Positions 43,948 to 55,113 of a stretch of 64,000 nucleotides of DNA are shown piece after piece. A model generated the notes under the pieces. The model was not told where the DNA came from and did not search any database. It saw nothing but the letters and a program-made list of their open reading frames with translations. The DNA is from Thozetella sp. PMI_491 (lineage: Eukaryota > Ascomycota > Sordariomycetes > Chaetosphaeriales > Chaetosphaeriaceae). Every line of letters begins with the position of its first letter. The first letter of the stretch is position 1. Made by a program: the position numbers and the translations under genes. The stretch spans positions 186,001 through 250,000 of the forward strand of contig MU270026.1 of the NCBI GenBank assembly GCA_021432635.1. Direction: 5' to 3'.

Positions 43948-45123
43948 TTGACAGGTCGTCGATTACGTGGTTGGCCTTGTTCATCCCAAGATGTAAATAC
44001 CAGCAGGACAAGGCCGAGGCTTTCGATGGCATTTCCAGTGGCCACGAAGCTGCACATGCTGTATAGATGAGGTGTAACACTAAAAAAGTACTGTTCCTGT
44101 TAGATAGAGCTGCGCTGCGTCGCATTTGGACATAAAAGGCCCGCGCTGAATGAATAAACATCAAAAAGGATTCAATTCAATCCTCAATTTGCAGCCCGAG
44201 GGTCTCCTTGTGCCTATCTCGCATAACTCAACACACAGGTAAAAGTGCTTGGACGTCCGGACTGACAACATGGTACGTAAGATAACTACCCAGGGAATTA
44301 ATTGCCAACAGTATCTTGGTGTCTTGGATAAGCAGCCAACTTCTGCTGGTTCACATTTTGCTAGCGTTGGGCTTTTCGCCCTCTCCAGGCTAACTCCTGA
44401 TTGCCACTGACGCCCGACTCTGTCATCTCTTGTCATTGTTTCTACATTATGGGCCCGACTAGAATCTGAAAGCAGTATTGCTAGCCCTTAAGGGCATCGC
44501 ACTACCAGTGGTGCTTGCTAACGCAAGGCATCGAACATTGGCCTAAGAATTCACCAACTGGTGGCACCCATTACCGCCGAAAGAGGGGGGTGTAGGGGCT
44601 TTACATGGGAGATGACCAATAGGAGGGCGGCACAGACGCATTCGAGCGGCACGCATGACGCCGTCTCACGCCTGGAATGATGGAGCAGCCCTCCCGCCCA
44701 AACAGCGCGCCCGCTTTGTGTTCTGTGTCCATTGCGACGGCACAACGGCGCCACCGTGCACTGAGTCTGGATAAGCGAGCGACGCGGCACGAAGCAAGGC
44801 GCTCGATTTGGAGCCAGATTTAAGGTTGAATGCCAAGAGATGCCAAGAGATCAGGTAGGGATCCTTGGCAATGGGGCGTTTAGATCTGGCAGATCCACGA
44901 CTAGTCGCGGCAAAAGCCAGGGGCCAAACTAACGGCGTCCTTGAGGAGCGCGCATCGTCACGCTCCCAATTTTGATGAGGCTGCGAGAAGCTATGCGATA
45001 TCCTTTGAACTATTTTAATTTGATGATCTATATTCTCTGGCTAATAAAGACCAGCTTTTCCTTGGACTTTTGCCCCTTCGGCTGCGTTAACAATGAGCTG
45101 CCTCCTCTATGAGCTACTCGAGA
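43948..45123. other. Intergenic
   Basis: About 1.2 kb, no gene seen. It holds the 3' flanks of the receptor and of the convergent hydrolase. Confidence 0.4.
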
Positions 45124-46077
45124 TCACACCATAATTTTGGAAAGAAGCTCGTCTAGCTCCTTCGCAACCAATTCTGGGTTGTCCTTTTGCACGAAATGTC
45201 CCGAATTCGGAGCCAGCAAAGGTCCCTTGGCCCTCTCGCCCTCCGTAATCTTGGCGAGTCCCTCGTTGTATGTATGCCAATACGGGTTGGCATAGGTCCG
45301 GGTCAGCAGCTTCTGGCGGCCCATCTTCGCCGACTCCTCTACAAAGGTCTCAAAGTCGTGCCCCACGACCGTCACAAACGGCCCACAACCTCCCGGGCCT
45401 TTGAGAACCGGCGAGTCGCTTCCGGGCAGTAGCGTTGCCAGATTCTTCCTGCTAAGCCCCTCTCGGCTGCCGACATCTGGGTGGAACGTCTTCCTCACGC
45501 CCTCCCGCTCGGTTCGCAAAGCCTCGGGCGTGATGCCGGCGGGGAGTACGCTGGCGTCGAAATTTTCGGCATCCGGGTCCGGGAAAATCGAGACAAAGTC
45601 GGAGTTGGCCAGAACGCTGTCGAGCAACAGCAGAGCCGAAACCGTCCCAGGGTACTCCTGGGCGTACAGACGGGCCAGTGCACAACCGATCGAGTTGGCG
45701 ACCAAGATCAACGGCACGCTTTCCAGCTCTGCGATTCCAAGCTTCCCGTTGACGATCTGCCCCAGTAATTGGTGCAGGTCCCTCACTACACTGATGCAAT
45801 CGTGCGCATGGGCAGGGTCAGAGGCCAACTTGTCTTGGGGGTCTCGATCCGTAGTCTGGCCCTGGCCGAAGCGGTCGTACGTCAGGATGGAAGGCAAGTC
45901 AGCCTCTTTGCGCAACTCCTTGAGCTTGGCGATGGCTGCGGACCACCCTGCCTGCGGCAAACCGAGACCGTTGAGGAAGACCAGGAGATGTGGCTTCGCT
46001 GTCGGAGAAGGCTCAAGCCGATAGCATATCTGCGATCCAGGCTTTGTTGAAAGCTCCAGGAATTGGAAGCCGTCCAT
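45124..46077 (-). CDS. Alpha/beta hydrolase
   Basis: Esterase/lipase-fold enzyme of unknown substrate, 317 residues from the first in-frame ATG (46077, MDGFQFLELSTKPGSQ). The open frame extends 36 codons further upstream without an ATG. Motifs: HLLVFLNGLGLPQAGW (oxyanion region), LTYDRFGQGQTTDRD, the nucleophile elbow LILVANSIGCALARLYA (Ser129) and, near the C-terminus, APNSGHFVQKDNPELV with the catalytic His294. The DSVLANSD region is a candidate for the Asp. The elbow N-S-I-G differs from the usual G-x-S-x-G in its first residue. It has no signal peptide from this start. It is divergent from a second, smaller hydrolase at 46694 with a 616-bp shared promoter. Confidence 0.82.
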   Translation of the reverse strand: MDGFQFLELSTKPGSQICYRLEPSPTAKPHLLVFLNGLGLPQAGWSAAIAKLKELRKEADLPSILTYDRFGQGQTTDRDPQDKLASDPAHAHDCISVVRDLHQLLGQIVNGKLGIAELESVPLILVANSIGCALARLYAQEYPGTVSALLLLDSVLANSDFVSIFPDPDAENFDASVLPAGITPEALRTEREGVRKTFHPDVGSREGLSRKNLATLLPGSDSPVLKGPGGCGPFVTVVGHDFETFVEESAKMGRQKLLTRTYANPYWHTYNEGLAKITEGERAKGPLLAPNSGHFVQKDNPELVAKELDELLSKIMV

Positions 46078-46693
46078 CTTGTCCGTACAAAGGCTAGGGT
46101 ATTTCAAGACAAAGACGTGGGAAGATTCAAGCAACTGCAATAAGATTAGGAGAAGAAGCTTAAGCTGATTTCTTGGGCGCTCCAACCTTAGGTAGGCGGT
46201 CGGGCTTGATGTGGGGGTTATGGTTAGTTCTTATATACGATTTTAGCACGATCTGCTTCGCGCGATCAAATAGGCCGAGCAACGACGTCTCTCCAGCTTA
46301 ATCAGCGGCAGCCCGTAAAAAAAAGAGAAAGGGGCAAGGCCGGCTTGGCACCTATGGCTTGGGCCGCTTAGGCACCGAATTTGGCATCAAACGAACAGAA
46401 GTCGAGAGCCAACAAAAGTTCCCAAGAAATCCACAAGCTAGACGTTCGTGGCGGCCCCTAGTGCTTAGCATGCGATGATAGCAAGCATTGATCGGCGTAG
46501 TTCGGCTGCCGGGCGGAAGGGAAGTGCCAGCTGCCAGCGCTTCCAGTACCTAACTTAAAACGAGAGTGCACCCCCGGATTCGCGCCTATAATGGCACCCT
46601 GCCTCCTCCACATTTGTCGCCGCCGATTCTGACTCGTCATCTTTGTGCTTTTCGTCCATCACCACCCTGACAGATCCACTCGAGCTGCATAGG
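46078..46693. promoter_or_regulatory. Divergent promoter region of two hydrolases
   Basis: 616 bp between divergent ATGs. A short A-rich run occurs near 46317-46330. No gene seen. Confidence 0.4.
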
Positions 46694-47465
46694 ATGTCCC
46701 CGGTGCTATTTCTCGTTCCCGGGCTTTGGGAAGGACCCCGAGCCTATGCCCCGCTAAAATCCTCGCTTGAGCAGTCCGGGCTCTCAGTGACCATCACGTT
46801 TTTGCGCAGCACGGGAACACGATATCCCGGCAATCCTACCATGGCAGACGATATTGCTGGGATTCAAGCCGACCTAGAAAAAGTCGTCGAGGCTGCAGGG
46901 TCCAACGGCGTCGTCGTCGTGCTCCATTCTGCCGGAGGCTTCATTGGGAGCAACGCGCTGCGAGGCTTGACCATCGGCTCCCGCAAAGAGCAGGGGAAAG
47001 AGGGCGGCGTGACCAAGATTGTCTTCATTGCCGCGGGAGTGGCTCCGGAGGGGTCCGATACATTTGGTGGCCCCTTCATTGTCGACTTGGTACGGTGTCG
47101 ACGTTTTTCCACCAAGTCACTCATGGTCTAACGAAGCACAGGATGATGGAAGCTGTGTCTGCAAGGACTCGAAAGAAGCATTGTTCCACGACCTCCCTGC
47201 GGCAGACGCCGACAAGTGGCAGGACACATTAAGCGTCCAGCCGGTCCTCGACCACTGGAAGACCAAGGTCACATATTGCGGCTGGAGAGATGTGCCGAGC
47301 ACGTATATTATCTGTGAACAAGACCAGTTGTTGCCGACTCAGGTGCAAGAGCTCATGGCTACCACGGCGGGATCGACGGTCATCAGGCTTGCAGCCGGCC
47401 ATATGGCACATCTCTCTGCTACCGAGAAACTAGCCCAGATATTGGTCCAAGAAGCGGCAGTATGA
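46694..47465 (+). CDS. Alpha/beta hydrolase, small (salicylate-esterase-like fold)
   Basis: A compact cytosolic alpha/beta hydrolase of the AB_hydrolase_6 type. Exon 1 is 46694-47089, a 52-nt intron covers 47090-47141 (CTAAC branch, ACAG) and exon 2 is 47142-47465, giving 239 residues. It starts MSPVLFLVPGLWEGPRAYAP, with the oxyanion loop, then VVVVLHSAGGFIGSNAL with nucleophile Ser79, and ends with IRLAAGHMAHLSATEKLAQI containing the catalytic His219. The candidate Asp is in STYIICEQDQLLP. The fold resembles plant methyl-ester esterases and bacterial EstC-like proteins. The substrate is unknown. The ORF in front of the ATG is in frame but lacks an earlier Met codon with better context. Confidence 0.85.
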
Positions 47466-48470
47466 ACTTCGAAATCATGCCATAGTCTGAGCGAACCTGA
47501 AACCTCGTAGCCCATTCTGGTTTGCCGTAGCATTTCGAGACCAAAAAAGGCGATAACTCACATACCGTTACTAATTGCGCGCATTCGGGTTCCACGGCAG
47601 GCACTGCCACCGTGACTTTCCGCCCTATCCATTATCGCCCGAGCTTGTGCCTGGGAATATCCGGTAGCTCACTCCGGCCTATTGGAACGGCGAGAGATGC
47701 AGTGTATTATGACGTGAGAAAAGACCCCACAAGTCCCGGGACCCTATTCGGAACTGGGCAGTTCCTTTGCTGAATGCCTCACCTCGTTCGGCAGCGTAGC
47801 AAGACTAAGACGAGGATGAGCAGCGTCAATTGCCTTCGGGATGCTGTGCCCTCAAAGCATACTGCCTTCCTCTTTCTCGCATGCCCGCCACTTCGGCAGA
47901 GCAATCCAACTGCGGCTTGGGAGCTGTTGGTCTGCACAGCTCTCGTTGCTACGCCGCACGCACCCGACGGTGTGCTCACTTCTGTGTCGCGTTCGCTTCA
48001 GGCGGGGGGCCGGAACTTTCCACATGCAGGTTAGCGAGCGGATTAGCCGCCAGGTCTTGGCAAATGAGATGCGGCGACAACCCGCATGTCTACGATGGCA
48101 CCATCAAACCGCGGGCACAGCCACCACCAAACCCCCGGTCATATATATAGTCACTTGGCTTCTCGAGGGGGCGGGCCGGGAAAAGCGCGACGCCCAAAGG
48201 GTCAGGTACAGTCGTCTGCCGTGGAGCTGTGCAGCGCCTAAGCGCCAGCCCCTCGCGCATGCTCCCATCACATCTGAGGGGGCCGGAATGCCATTGGTCC
48301 AACGACTGGGTAGGTTTTAGACAGCCGGGCATTTCGAACCCCTAATAAATAGTCTTGGCGTCGGTCACCGAGGGCGACGCTGTGATATTCACCATTGTGT
48401 GAACGAAATGATCCATCCAAGAGAAGCCACAAATACATTCTCGTTGTAAACGAATACTTCCTTCGCCGCC
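47466..48470. other. Intergenic
   Basis: About 1 kb. ORFs on both strands show no family features. A TATA-like CATATATATAG occurs at 48139-48150 upstream of the next gene. Confidence 0.4.
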
Positions 48471-50057
48471 ATGAATTCCTCATTTTTGTGGACTGTCGCT
48501 TTACTACGTAAGTGTCTACCCTTGGCCGTGTGCGGCCCTGATCGCCGCTTACTCTGCCCCAGTTGCTGCAAACTTCGTCAAGGCGGACAGCCCCAAACCC
48601 GCCGTCTCGAACCTGTACTTTTCTAACCTCCAGAGCTCATTTGCCATCAACCTGCCCCCAAATTCTGACGATGTAAACTTTTATCTCGTCGCGCCAACAT
48701 GGTATTCCTACTTTGCAGTGGGAATCGGCTCTACGATGGCCGGTTCCCTGATGCTTGTGGCCTACTCGGCAGCCGACAATCAACGTGAGCCCCCGGCTTC
48801 GTTGCCACCAAGAAATGGCTAACATCTGAACCTTCCCCTAGACGTCACAGTTAGCCCTCGTCTCGGAACGTAAGCTTGCGAGGACACTCGTCTGCGCTGC
48901 AGTCCCAAGGCTAACGGTGCATGCAGCGGAGACACAGAGCCGCCATACTATCCAGGTGTGACAGTTTCTCTAAGCAGCAGCTCCTCCATACAGAATGACA
49001 GTTTTGTGGTCTTCGGTACTTGCAAGGGATGTCGTGCCTGGCGCGGCGGCTCTCTCGCGACCGATTCAGCGACTCAGCCTTTCATATTTGCCGTGGGGCC
49101 AAACCTTGCCTTCGCAAGCGACGACTTGTCAGCCGGACTGCGGCGGCATATCGGCTATGGTTCGTTTGTTCCTCTCCGCTGTAGCGGTTGCTCTCTCTCG
49201 AGCTGACGAGCTTGATTTTGTAGGGCACTTTACGATGAACACGACACAAGCCTCGGGGCCCGATGCCTCCAACCTTTTTGCTACTGCGGCCTTCGATAAT
49301 ACCGTCATCACCGGTGCCACTGCGAGCGGCGGTATCCATGATGACGCGGATAGGAAGGCCCTTGCGCACGGCGTCCTGATGGCACTGGCTACTCTTGTGG
49401 CTGCTCCACTCGACACGCTCGTGGCAAATGCCCTACGACGATGGATAGTTGCGCACATATTGACCTCCACCTTACTCTTCATCCTAGTCATCGCCGGTTT
49501 CGGCACTGGGATTTCTCTGAGCCCAGAGTATATCTGGGTACGTTATGCTACCAAGAAGACAAGGAGAAAGCAAGTTAACTGTCATGTAGTCGCAATCGTT
49601 CCGATCCCCTCATCAAGTGCTCGGATTCGTTGCATTCGCCCTTCTGATGCTGTTGCTGGTTCTTGGTGTCGGCGGCCAGGTTGGAAAGGTGGCCGCAGGG
49701 CGCCAAGAGCAGCAGCAGGAACAGCAAAAGCCTAGGTGGCATGAAAGGGGATTTCGGGTCCATGCCTGGATCGGACGAGTGCTCTGGCTGATATTGCTCG
49801 TGAACTGTGGCGTGTAGGTGCTCCCCCGGGATCTGTGCAATTAGAGGGTGACATTAACTGACGAGACATCTAGTGGCCTGAAGACCGCTGCTGCCAGCAC
49901 GACCTTCATCATCGGCTATGCCGTTCTTGCAGCCGGTGCGTGTATCGCCACCGCCATGATTCTGGGCTGCCTCTATCTTTGCTTCCGAAAAGATCGGAAG
50001 TCAAAGGACCAGGAAGAAGATGCGGCGCATCAGCTAGCGTCCATTTATGACCACTGA
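48471..50057 (+). CDS. CDH-type cytochrome (DOMON-like) plus cytochrome b561 membrane protein
   Basis: A transmembrane electron-transfer protein: an extracellular haem domain like that of cellobiose dehydrogenase, followed by a b561 ferric-reductase-type membrane domain. Seven exons (48471-48507, 48563-48784, 48842-48869, 48927-49159, 49224-49537, 49590-49813 and 49874-50057) give 413 residues. MNSSFLWTVALLLAANFVKA is a signal peptide. The haem domain includes FAINLPPNSDDVNFYLVAP, GIGSTMAGSLMLVAY (candidate Met ligand) and RRHIGYGHF (candidate His ligand). The b561 part supplies candidate His ligands in ALAHGVLMALATL, IVAHILTSTL, SPHQVLGFVAF and RVHAWIGRVLW, and a last helix precedes a basic tail. 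It may pass electrons from extracellular oxidation to metals or the reverse; partners are unknown. Confidence 0.88.
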
Positions 50058-51049
50058 AGTCCTTATTGCCCGACCGTGGCATGTATGAGGAATGTGTGGA
50101 ATAACCGGTCGTGGCAAATTGACCCAGGGTCCGTCCCGCGAGAACAGGTGGGAGGTTATCTATTCAGCGCAATATGGCTTCTAAAATAAGGGAATCCCTT
50201 GAATTTACAGGGGGGCGGGAGCGGGCCGGTACCAGCTACTGGAGGCGTAGGACGTAGGAGTCAACGAATTTTATTAGTGACCCGAACTATGCTTGGGGCG
50301 TTCGGTCGGTCAATGATATTTATTGTGTGGTGTTCCTAAATCTTAACCCCCTAAGGTACTCGCCTTTCGCCACAAACAGCCCAGCGCTTCCCAATGTATT
50401 GTGAGGAAGTGTACCTATAGATCAGCTAATCCTGACCCGCGACTTGGCTTGACTTGCCTATAGCAGCATTTCAGGTTTAGGGTGAAAGAAGCTTGTCTTT
50501 CCTAAATGGTATGGTACAGACGACTCTTGCAGAAGATCGGTAGTTAGAATTTTTGCGGATCTGTTGAGCTTGGGTTAGTTACCCACACCACTTTCCACGG
50601 GTCAGGCCAGAGCAAGGGAGGGAGGGTCTTGGACTATACACTCCGCCCTCTAGGCTTATACTCTTTGGGCACGATAACCCCACCTGTGCTGATGGTGCTG
50701 ACGGCCTCATCTCTGGATTCAGCTAACATGCCCACTAGGCACCTACGAGATCGCTTCACCTCGTGGCCCTCGGCTATGGCCTATAGCATGCCAATGCCCA
50801 TCATTCGCATCACCGGTTACCCCTCTATCGTATTTAGCTGCCTTGTTAAAGAATTTTTGCAGATGCAGTGGGCCTTGGGTTCGACGCTATCCGAATTTTG
50901 TTCAATCTGCAGCCCTGTGGTTCGGCACCACGCTTATTGGAGGCGGTGTTATCCAAGCCTGCCTTAGCGGTCTTTTCTACCAGGGACGAGCGTATTCGGG
51001 GACGAGCGTATCGGGGGACGAAAACGTGATGCCCTGTGGGGGCTGAAAA
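50058..51049. other. Intergenic, promoter of the SDR gene
   Basis: About 1 kb, no gene. Near its right end GGGACGAGCGTAT is repeated: 50980-51030 contains three copies of (G)GGGACGA with GCGTAT after two of them, all CGG-rich. A possible regulatory repeat. Confidence 0.4.
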
Positions 51050-52400
51050 ATGCTTTCCCCGGTCGATAGCAATCTTACGTCTCCGCCCAACGGTGATCAG
51101 GGATCCTTGCTTCGTAACGAGCGTCGGTTCGACATCAACGCGTGGCCATCGACAACTCTCACTCAAGCTTCAGCTTTCGGTCTCGTCGGCGCGACCTCAG
51201 ACAATTCCGCCTCACGACCCCCCGGTCAGGGCAGCATGCTGCTTTATACCATCCTCATCGGTCTTGTTGTCATCGTTATCTTCGTCCTCACAATGTCGGA
51301 ATTCTGGGAAATGGCCCGTGTCACCCTCTTCGGGTCGAGCAACAGTGCATCGCGCGGAGGCGCCGCTGCCTTTAACCCGGCACGCGACATCCCGTCTCTA
51401 GCGGGGAGGGTAGTACTCATCACGGGCGCGGCGGGCGACCTCGGTCGGCAGACCGCTATCGAGCTGGCTCGCTACGGCCGGCCGGCCCGCATCTATGTTG
51501 CTGATCTTCCCCGGGACGACGCGGCCAAGAAAGCGCTGGCACAGCAGATTACCCATGAAGCCTATGGAGATGCGGCGACTGGTACGGAAGGCGCCGCGCG
51601 GCCTACGGAGATTCGCTTCCTGGACCTGGACCTTGCTTCGCTAGCCAGCGTCCGGAAATGTGCCGCCGATTTTGTTGCTCAAGAAGGCCAGCTGGATATT
51701 CTCCTTCTGAACGCAGGGATCATACAAATGGCGCCGAGATTGACTACAGAAGGCTATGAGGCGCATTTTGGCATCAATTACCTCGGGCACGCGCTTTTGA
51801 GCAGGCTGCTAGCGCCGACGCTGGTTCGCACGGCCGAGCGGCAACTGGGAGCCGATGTACGCATAGTCGTTGTCTCGAGCGAGGGCCATATTATGACACC
51901 CAAAGGCGGTATTGACTTCGATCAATTGAAGACGACATGCGCCAAGATGGTGGGTTCCCTTTTTCACGATTATTCTATATCCTAGGTAAGACAGAAGAGG
52001 CTCATTGTTTCGATGCGTGTAGGACTATGCGAAACGGTACGGGCAAAGCAAAGTCGCCCTGATCGGCTTAATGAGACACCTCAGCCGGGAGTATCCGCAA
52101 CTTAAGGCAGTTGCGATTCACCCCGGTAGGATCATTACTGGCATGGCCAGGGGGCTGGAGAAGGAGAGTACCCTCGTCCGCTGGACTAAGCCCATTGCAC
52201 CGCTGCTCTGCGTACCGGTAGCGGTGGGCATTAGGAACCACCTGTGGGCTACGACAAGCCCGGATATCTCGAGTGGCATGTATTACGAACCCGTGGGCGT
52301 GCCCGGGACGGAGTCTGCAGCGGCGAAGGACGAGAGTTTGTTGCAGAGGCTGCGCGAATGGACCGACAATGCATTGGCCGGAATCGAGCTGCTTGAGTAA
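51050..52400 (+). CDS. Membrane-anchored short-chain dehydrogenase/reductase
   Basis: An NAD(P)-dependent SDR of the retinol-dehydrogenase/WW-domain-oxidoreductase-like type. Exon 1 is 51050-51949, a 73-nt intron covers 51950-52022 and exon 2 is 52023-52400, giving 425 residues. A start at 51236 (MLLYTILIGLVVIVIFVL) would place the hydrophobic anchor at the N-terminus and give 363 residues, closer to the family. Motifs: VVLITGAAGDLGRQTAIELA (cofactor), FLDLDLASLASV, LDILLLNAGII (NAG), IVVVSSEGH (Ser) and, after the splice, RYGQSKVALIGL (Tyr-x3-Lys), then AIHPGRIITGMA. The catalytic set is complete. It is tail-to-tail with a DUF1295 reductase-like gene, a pairing that could suit lipid or sterol chemistry, but this is a guess. 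Confidence 0.9.
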
Positions 52401-52576
52401 GCAGCTTGATCGCCACGGATTCCTGATGCACACTGAGCATGGGTCCCTTATACCTAGAGGTACTCGGGCTGAAGAGACTCAAAGCTTTGTAATTCGAGTG
52501 GCAGTACATGAATCCATTATACCTGACTATGAGACAGAATACAAGGTAGGAGATCAAGACATCGTCGCGTCTAACC

Positions 52577-53693
52577 TCAGAAGCTATTGTGGACCACCTG
52601 CTCAATGGCCGCACCTGCAGCACCGGCTCCAACCACAATCCAGAGCCACTTGTTGGTGAGCACATCAGACCTCGGCCAGAAGGAGTTGTGCGTCTCCTTG
52701 AACTTCTGGAAATCGTGATGCTTCTCCGGACTCGACTGGGAGTATCGACGTTCTTGGTGCGCCTCGGTTTTCTTGTCCCCGCTAACGTAGCGCAGATAGA
52801 CATAGTTCATGATGCTTCCAAAGATCTCAATGGGAGCCAACATGTCGGATCCGTACAGCAGCAGCGGGAAGGAGAAGTGAATGAGAGCATCACCAAGATA
52901 ACTAGGACTGCATTAGCAGGTCTCTCGGGTCTTCTGACATTGGCTAGTGGACTTACTTTGGATGTCGGACCAGGCTCCATACACCTTCCTTGCACACGGC
53001 TCTCTTGTCTTGTTCGGACTCCTTGAACCGGGCCAGCTGCCAATCTGCAATGACCTCCAAAGCCAAACCAGTCGAGAACAAGCCGACAGCGCAAGCTTGC
53101 ACCAATGGGTGATAGCCGGTCAGGGCTGCCCCCGGATGGTGAAAAGGGGCAGCGAGGGGCAGCGTCAGAATGGTCTGGGCCAAGGCCTCGGGGATGAAGA
53201 GGGTGAAGAAGGCCTTGTTCCAGAACCCATCTTCCTTCTTGGCGATCTCATAGCGCGGATCATCATGGCCTTGGCCTTCCCGACGACGCTGGATGCTCCG
53301 ACTAGCAATTCGATAGAAGAGCCTACCACCCCACAGGGTCGCGCCGGCGACAAGCAGTCTCTCTGGGCGCGACAGGTGGGCCAACGCTTGGCCGAGAGTT
53401 AGTCCGCGATATACCATCCTGCGGCCCACGGCACTCCACCACACGTTTATCACGGGTGCGGCGGGCCATAGCCAGTCTTTGGCCTCTACGTTGTCAGTGG
53501 CTCTCCCGGCGATATAGGCTGCCACTGCCAGGGAGCCATGGATCGAGAGGCTGGGGAGAATGGTGTCTTTGAATATGCCCACATCGAATAGCTCGCGCCG
53601 CCAGCTGTTGTGGTACACGATGGTCGTCGGCGGCGGCCCCGACGTATCGTTCAGATGCCCCTGCAGGGCGGCGGGACGGTCGAGGTAAGACAT
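52577..53693 (-). CDS. DUF1295 (steroid 5-alpha-reductase-like) membrane protein
   Basis: Multi-pass ER-type membrane protein related to 3-oxo-5-alpha-steroid 4-dehydrogenases and ICMT-like enzymes; function of the fungal group is not settled. Exon 1 is 53693-52957, a 49-nt intron covers 52956-52908 and exon 2 is 52907-52577, giving 355 residues. It starts MSYLDRPAALQGHLND. There are several hydrophobic segments; the diagnostic C-terminal part is ALEVIADWQLARFKESEQDK, GVWSLVRHPNPSYLGD (the R-H-P-N motif across the splice) and LFQ-like aromatic helices, then ERRYSQSSPEKHHDFQKFKE. The last helix is small-residue rich (LWIVVGAGAAGAAI). An upstream in-frame extension without ATG was ignored. Confidence 0.85.
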
Positions 53694-55113
53694 CGTGTGC
53701 TCTGGGAGCCAAGACTCAATTCTCAGGAGCCGTCTGTGGTCTCTGGCAAGCGAGATGATTTGCTGGGAGCTGATGAACGGCTTGGCCGTGGACGACGTCA
53801 AAGTGCGGGGTGCCGGGGGGGTCGGGTGCCCATGATAGGCTGCCTATGACGAGCATACCTACACCTTGACATAATGCCTTAATAATCGAGGCGGCCGGTG
53901 ATTCGCGAAAGAAAGTTTTGCCGATACTTGGCTGGGAGGCACGGTCGCAGTCGTAGACTGGCTGCATCGATGCACGATTGGCTTGACAGTCGAGTCTGAA
54001 GCCTTATGCAAACTCAAGCGCCGAGCTGGTGTCTTGGCTCCACCGGCGTGGTGTAGTAGGTGAAAGACTTCTTCATGGGCGTCACCACCTAAAAGTTTCT
54101 CTATGCATTGAATAGTACCTTGTTTACGAGCAGAGTATTGAATTTTATTTCTTCTTTCTGTCCTCCTCTCCCCCTCCTTGGACTGTTCGTCTAGATGCCA
54201 CGCACAATTGAGACCAATAGCCATACGTCTACGTGGTTACCGAATAGTACCTTGGTTGCGACTGGAGCATTGACCTTGGCTCTTTTCTTTTTCTTCCCTT
54301 GTGTTAATCTGTTCGTCTGAACTTTGCGTGAAGTGCGCCGCCGAGACGAAGTGCCGAAAGCTTAGCTAATGAATAGCTTCCCTGCTTGCGAATGGCGCAT
54401 CGAATTTTCTTTTCTTTTTCCTTTCTTCTCCGAGCATGACGATGCGCTCGGACTGCAGCGAAATCCAATGGAACGCTGCTCAAGCATTGCGGTGTCGACT
54501 GGTAAGGTAATTGCAGCACGATCCCAAGAGGGGTCGTTGGGGAACGGCACGATGCCAGATTTTGCGGGGGAGCCCAAAATCAAAATGAAAGGAAGGCCGG
54601 CGATCGTCACGATCCACGGAAGGCCGAGTCTTAAGTGATTAGCCGGAATGTTCTAGTAAAACCAGGAGGCATAAGCCGACCTTCTGGAAGAATAGCCAGC
54701 ACGTTTCGGCGTCGGCCGGCCACATACAAGCTGAAACCGGGCCTTTGCTTCGACGCCCACGTTTCTCCTGCGTCTCCAAAGCTGATCATCCCTCACCCGA
54801 TTTTCGAGCCGCATTTCGGCGCACACAGACTGTGCAGTGCCGTCGACTGAGCTGCACACGCGGCATGCACGATGGCTCGCGGCTCGGCCAGTGCGGGTGG
54901 CCACGCGCTGCCGACTCTTGCCGGTGCGACGATGAAGCTGAGTGGCTCCTATATGGATCTTCCTAATTTCCAGTGGTGGCCGGCATTGCCGTTCTCCGTG
55001 CCAGCTCACTTGGCGTTTGTGATATTTATCCTTCCGCCCTCCTCCTACATGCCAGCTTTCATGTTCTCGCACCTTTTCCATCGCTACCTCTATCGCTACG
55101 ACGTGCAGGCACG
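53694..55113. other. Intergenic with three diverged ~130-bp repeats
   Basis: About 1.4 kb without a recognisable gene. It contains the repeat set at 54111-54480 and the promoter of the surface-protein gene. Confidence 0.45.
54111..54480. repeat. Three diverged ~130-bp tandem units
   Basis: Units start at AATAGTACCT (54111), AATAGTACC (54243) and AATAGCTTCC (54372), spaced 132 and 129 bp. Each continues with TTGTTTACGAG/TTGGTTGCGAC/TGCTTGCGAAT, a GCATTGA/GCATCGA word and a TTTCTTTTTCTT pyrimidine run. Confidence 0.5.

Noticed and set aside
45401-46024. 207-codon plus-strand ORF
   Set aside because: Mirror of the minus-strand alpha/beta hydrolase, with no family features.
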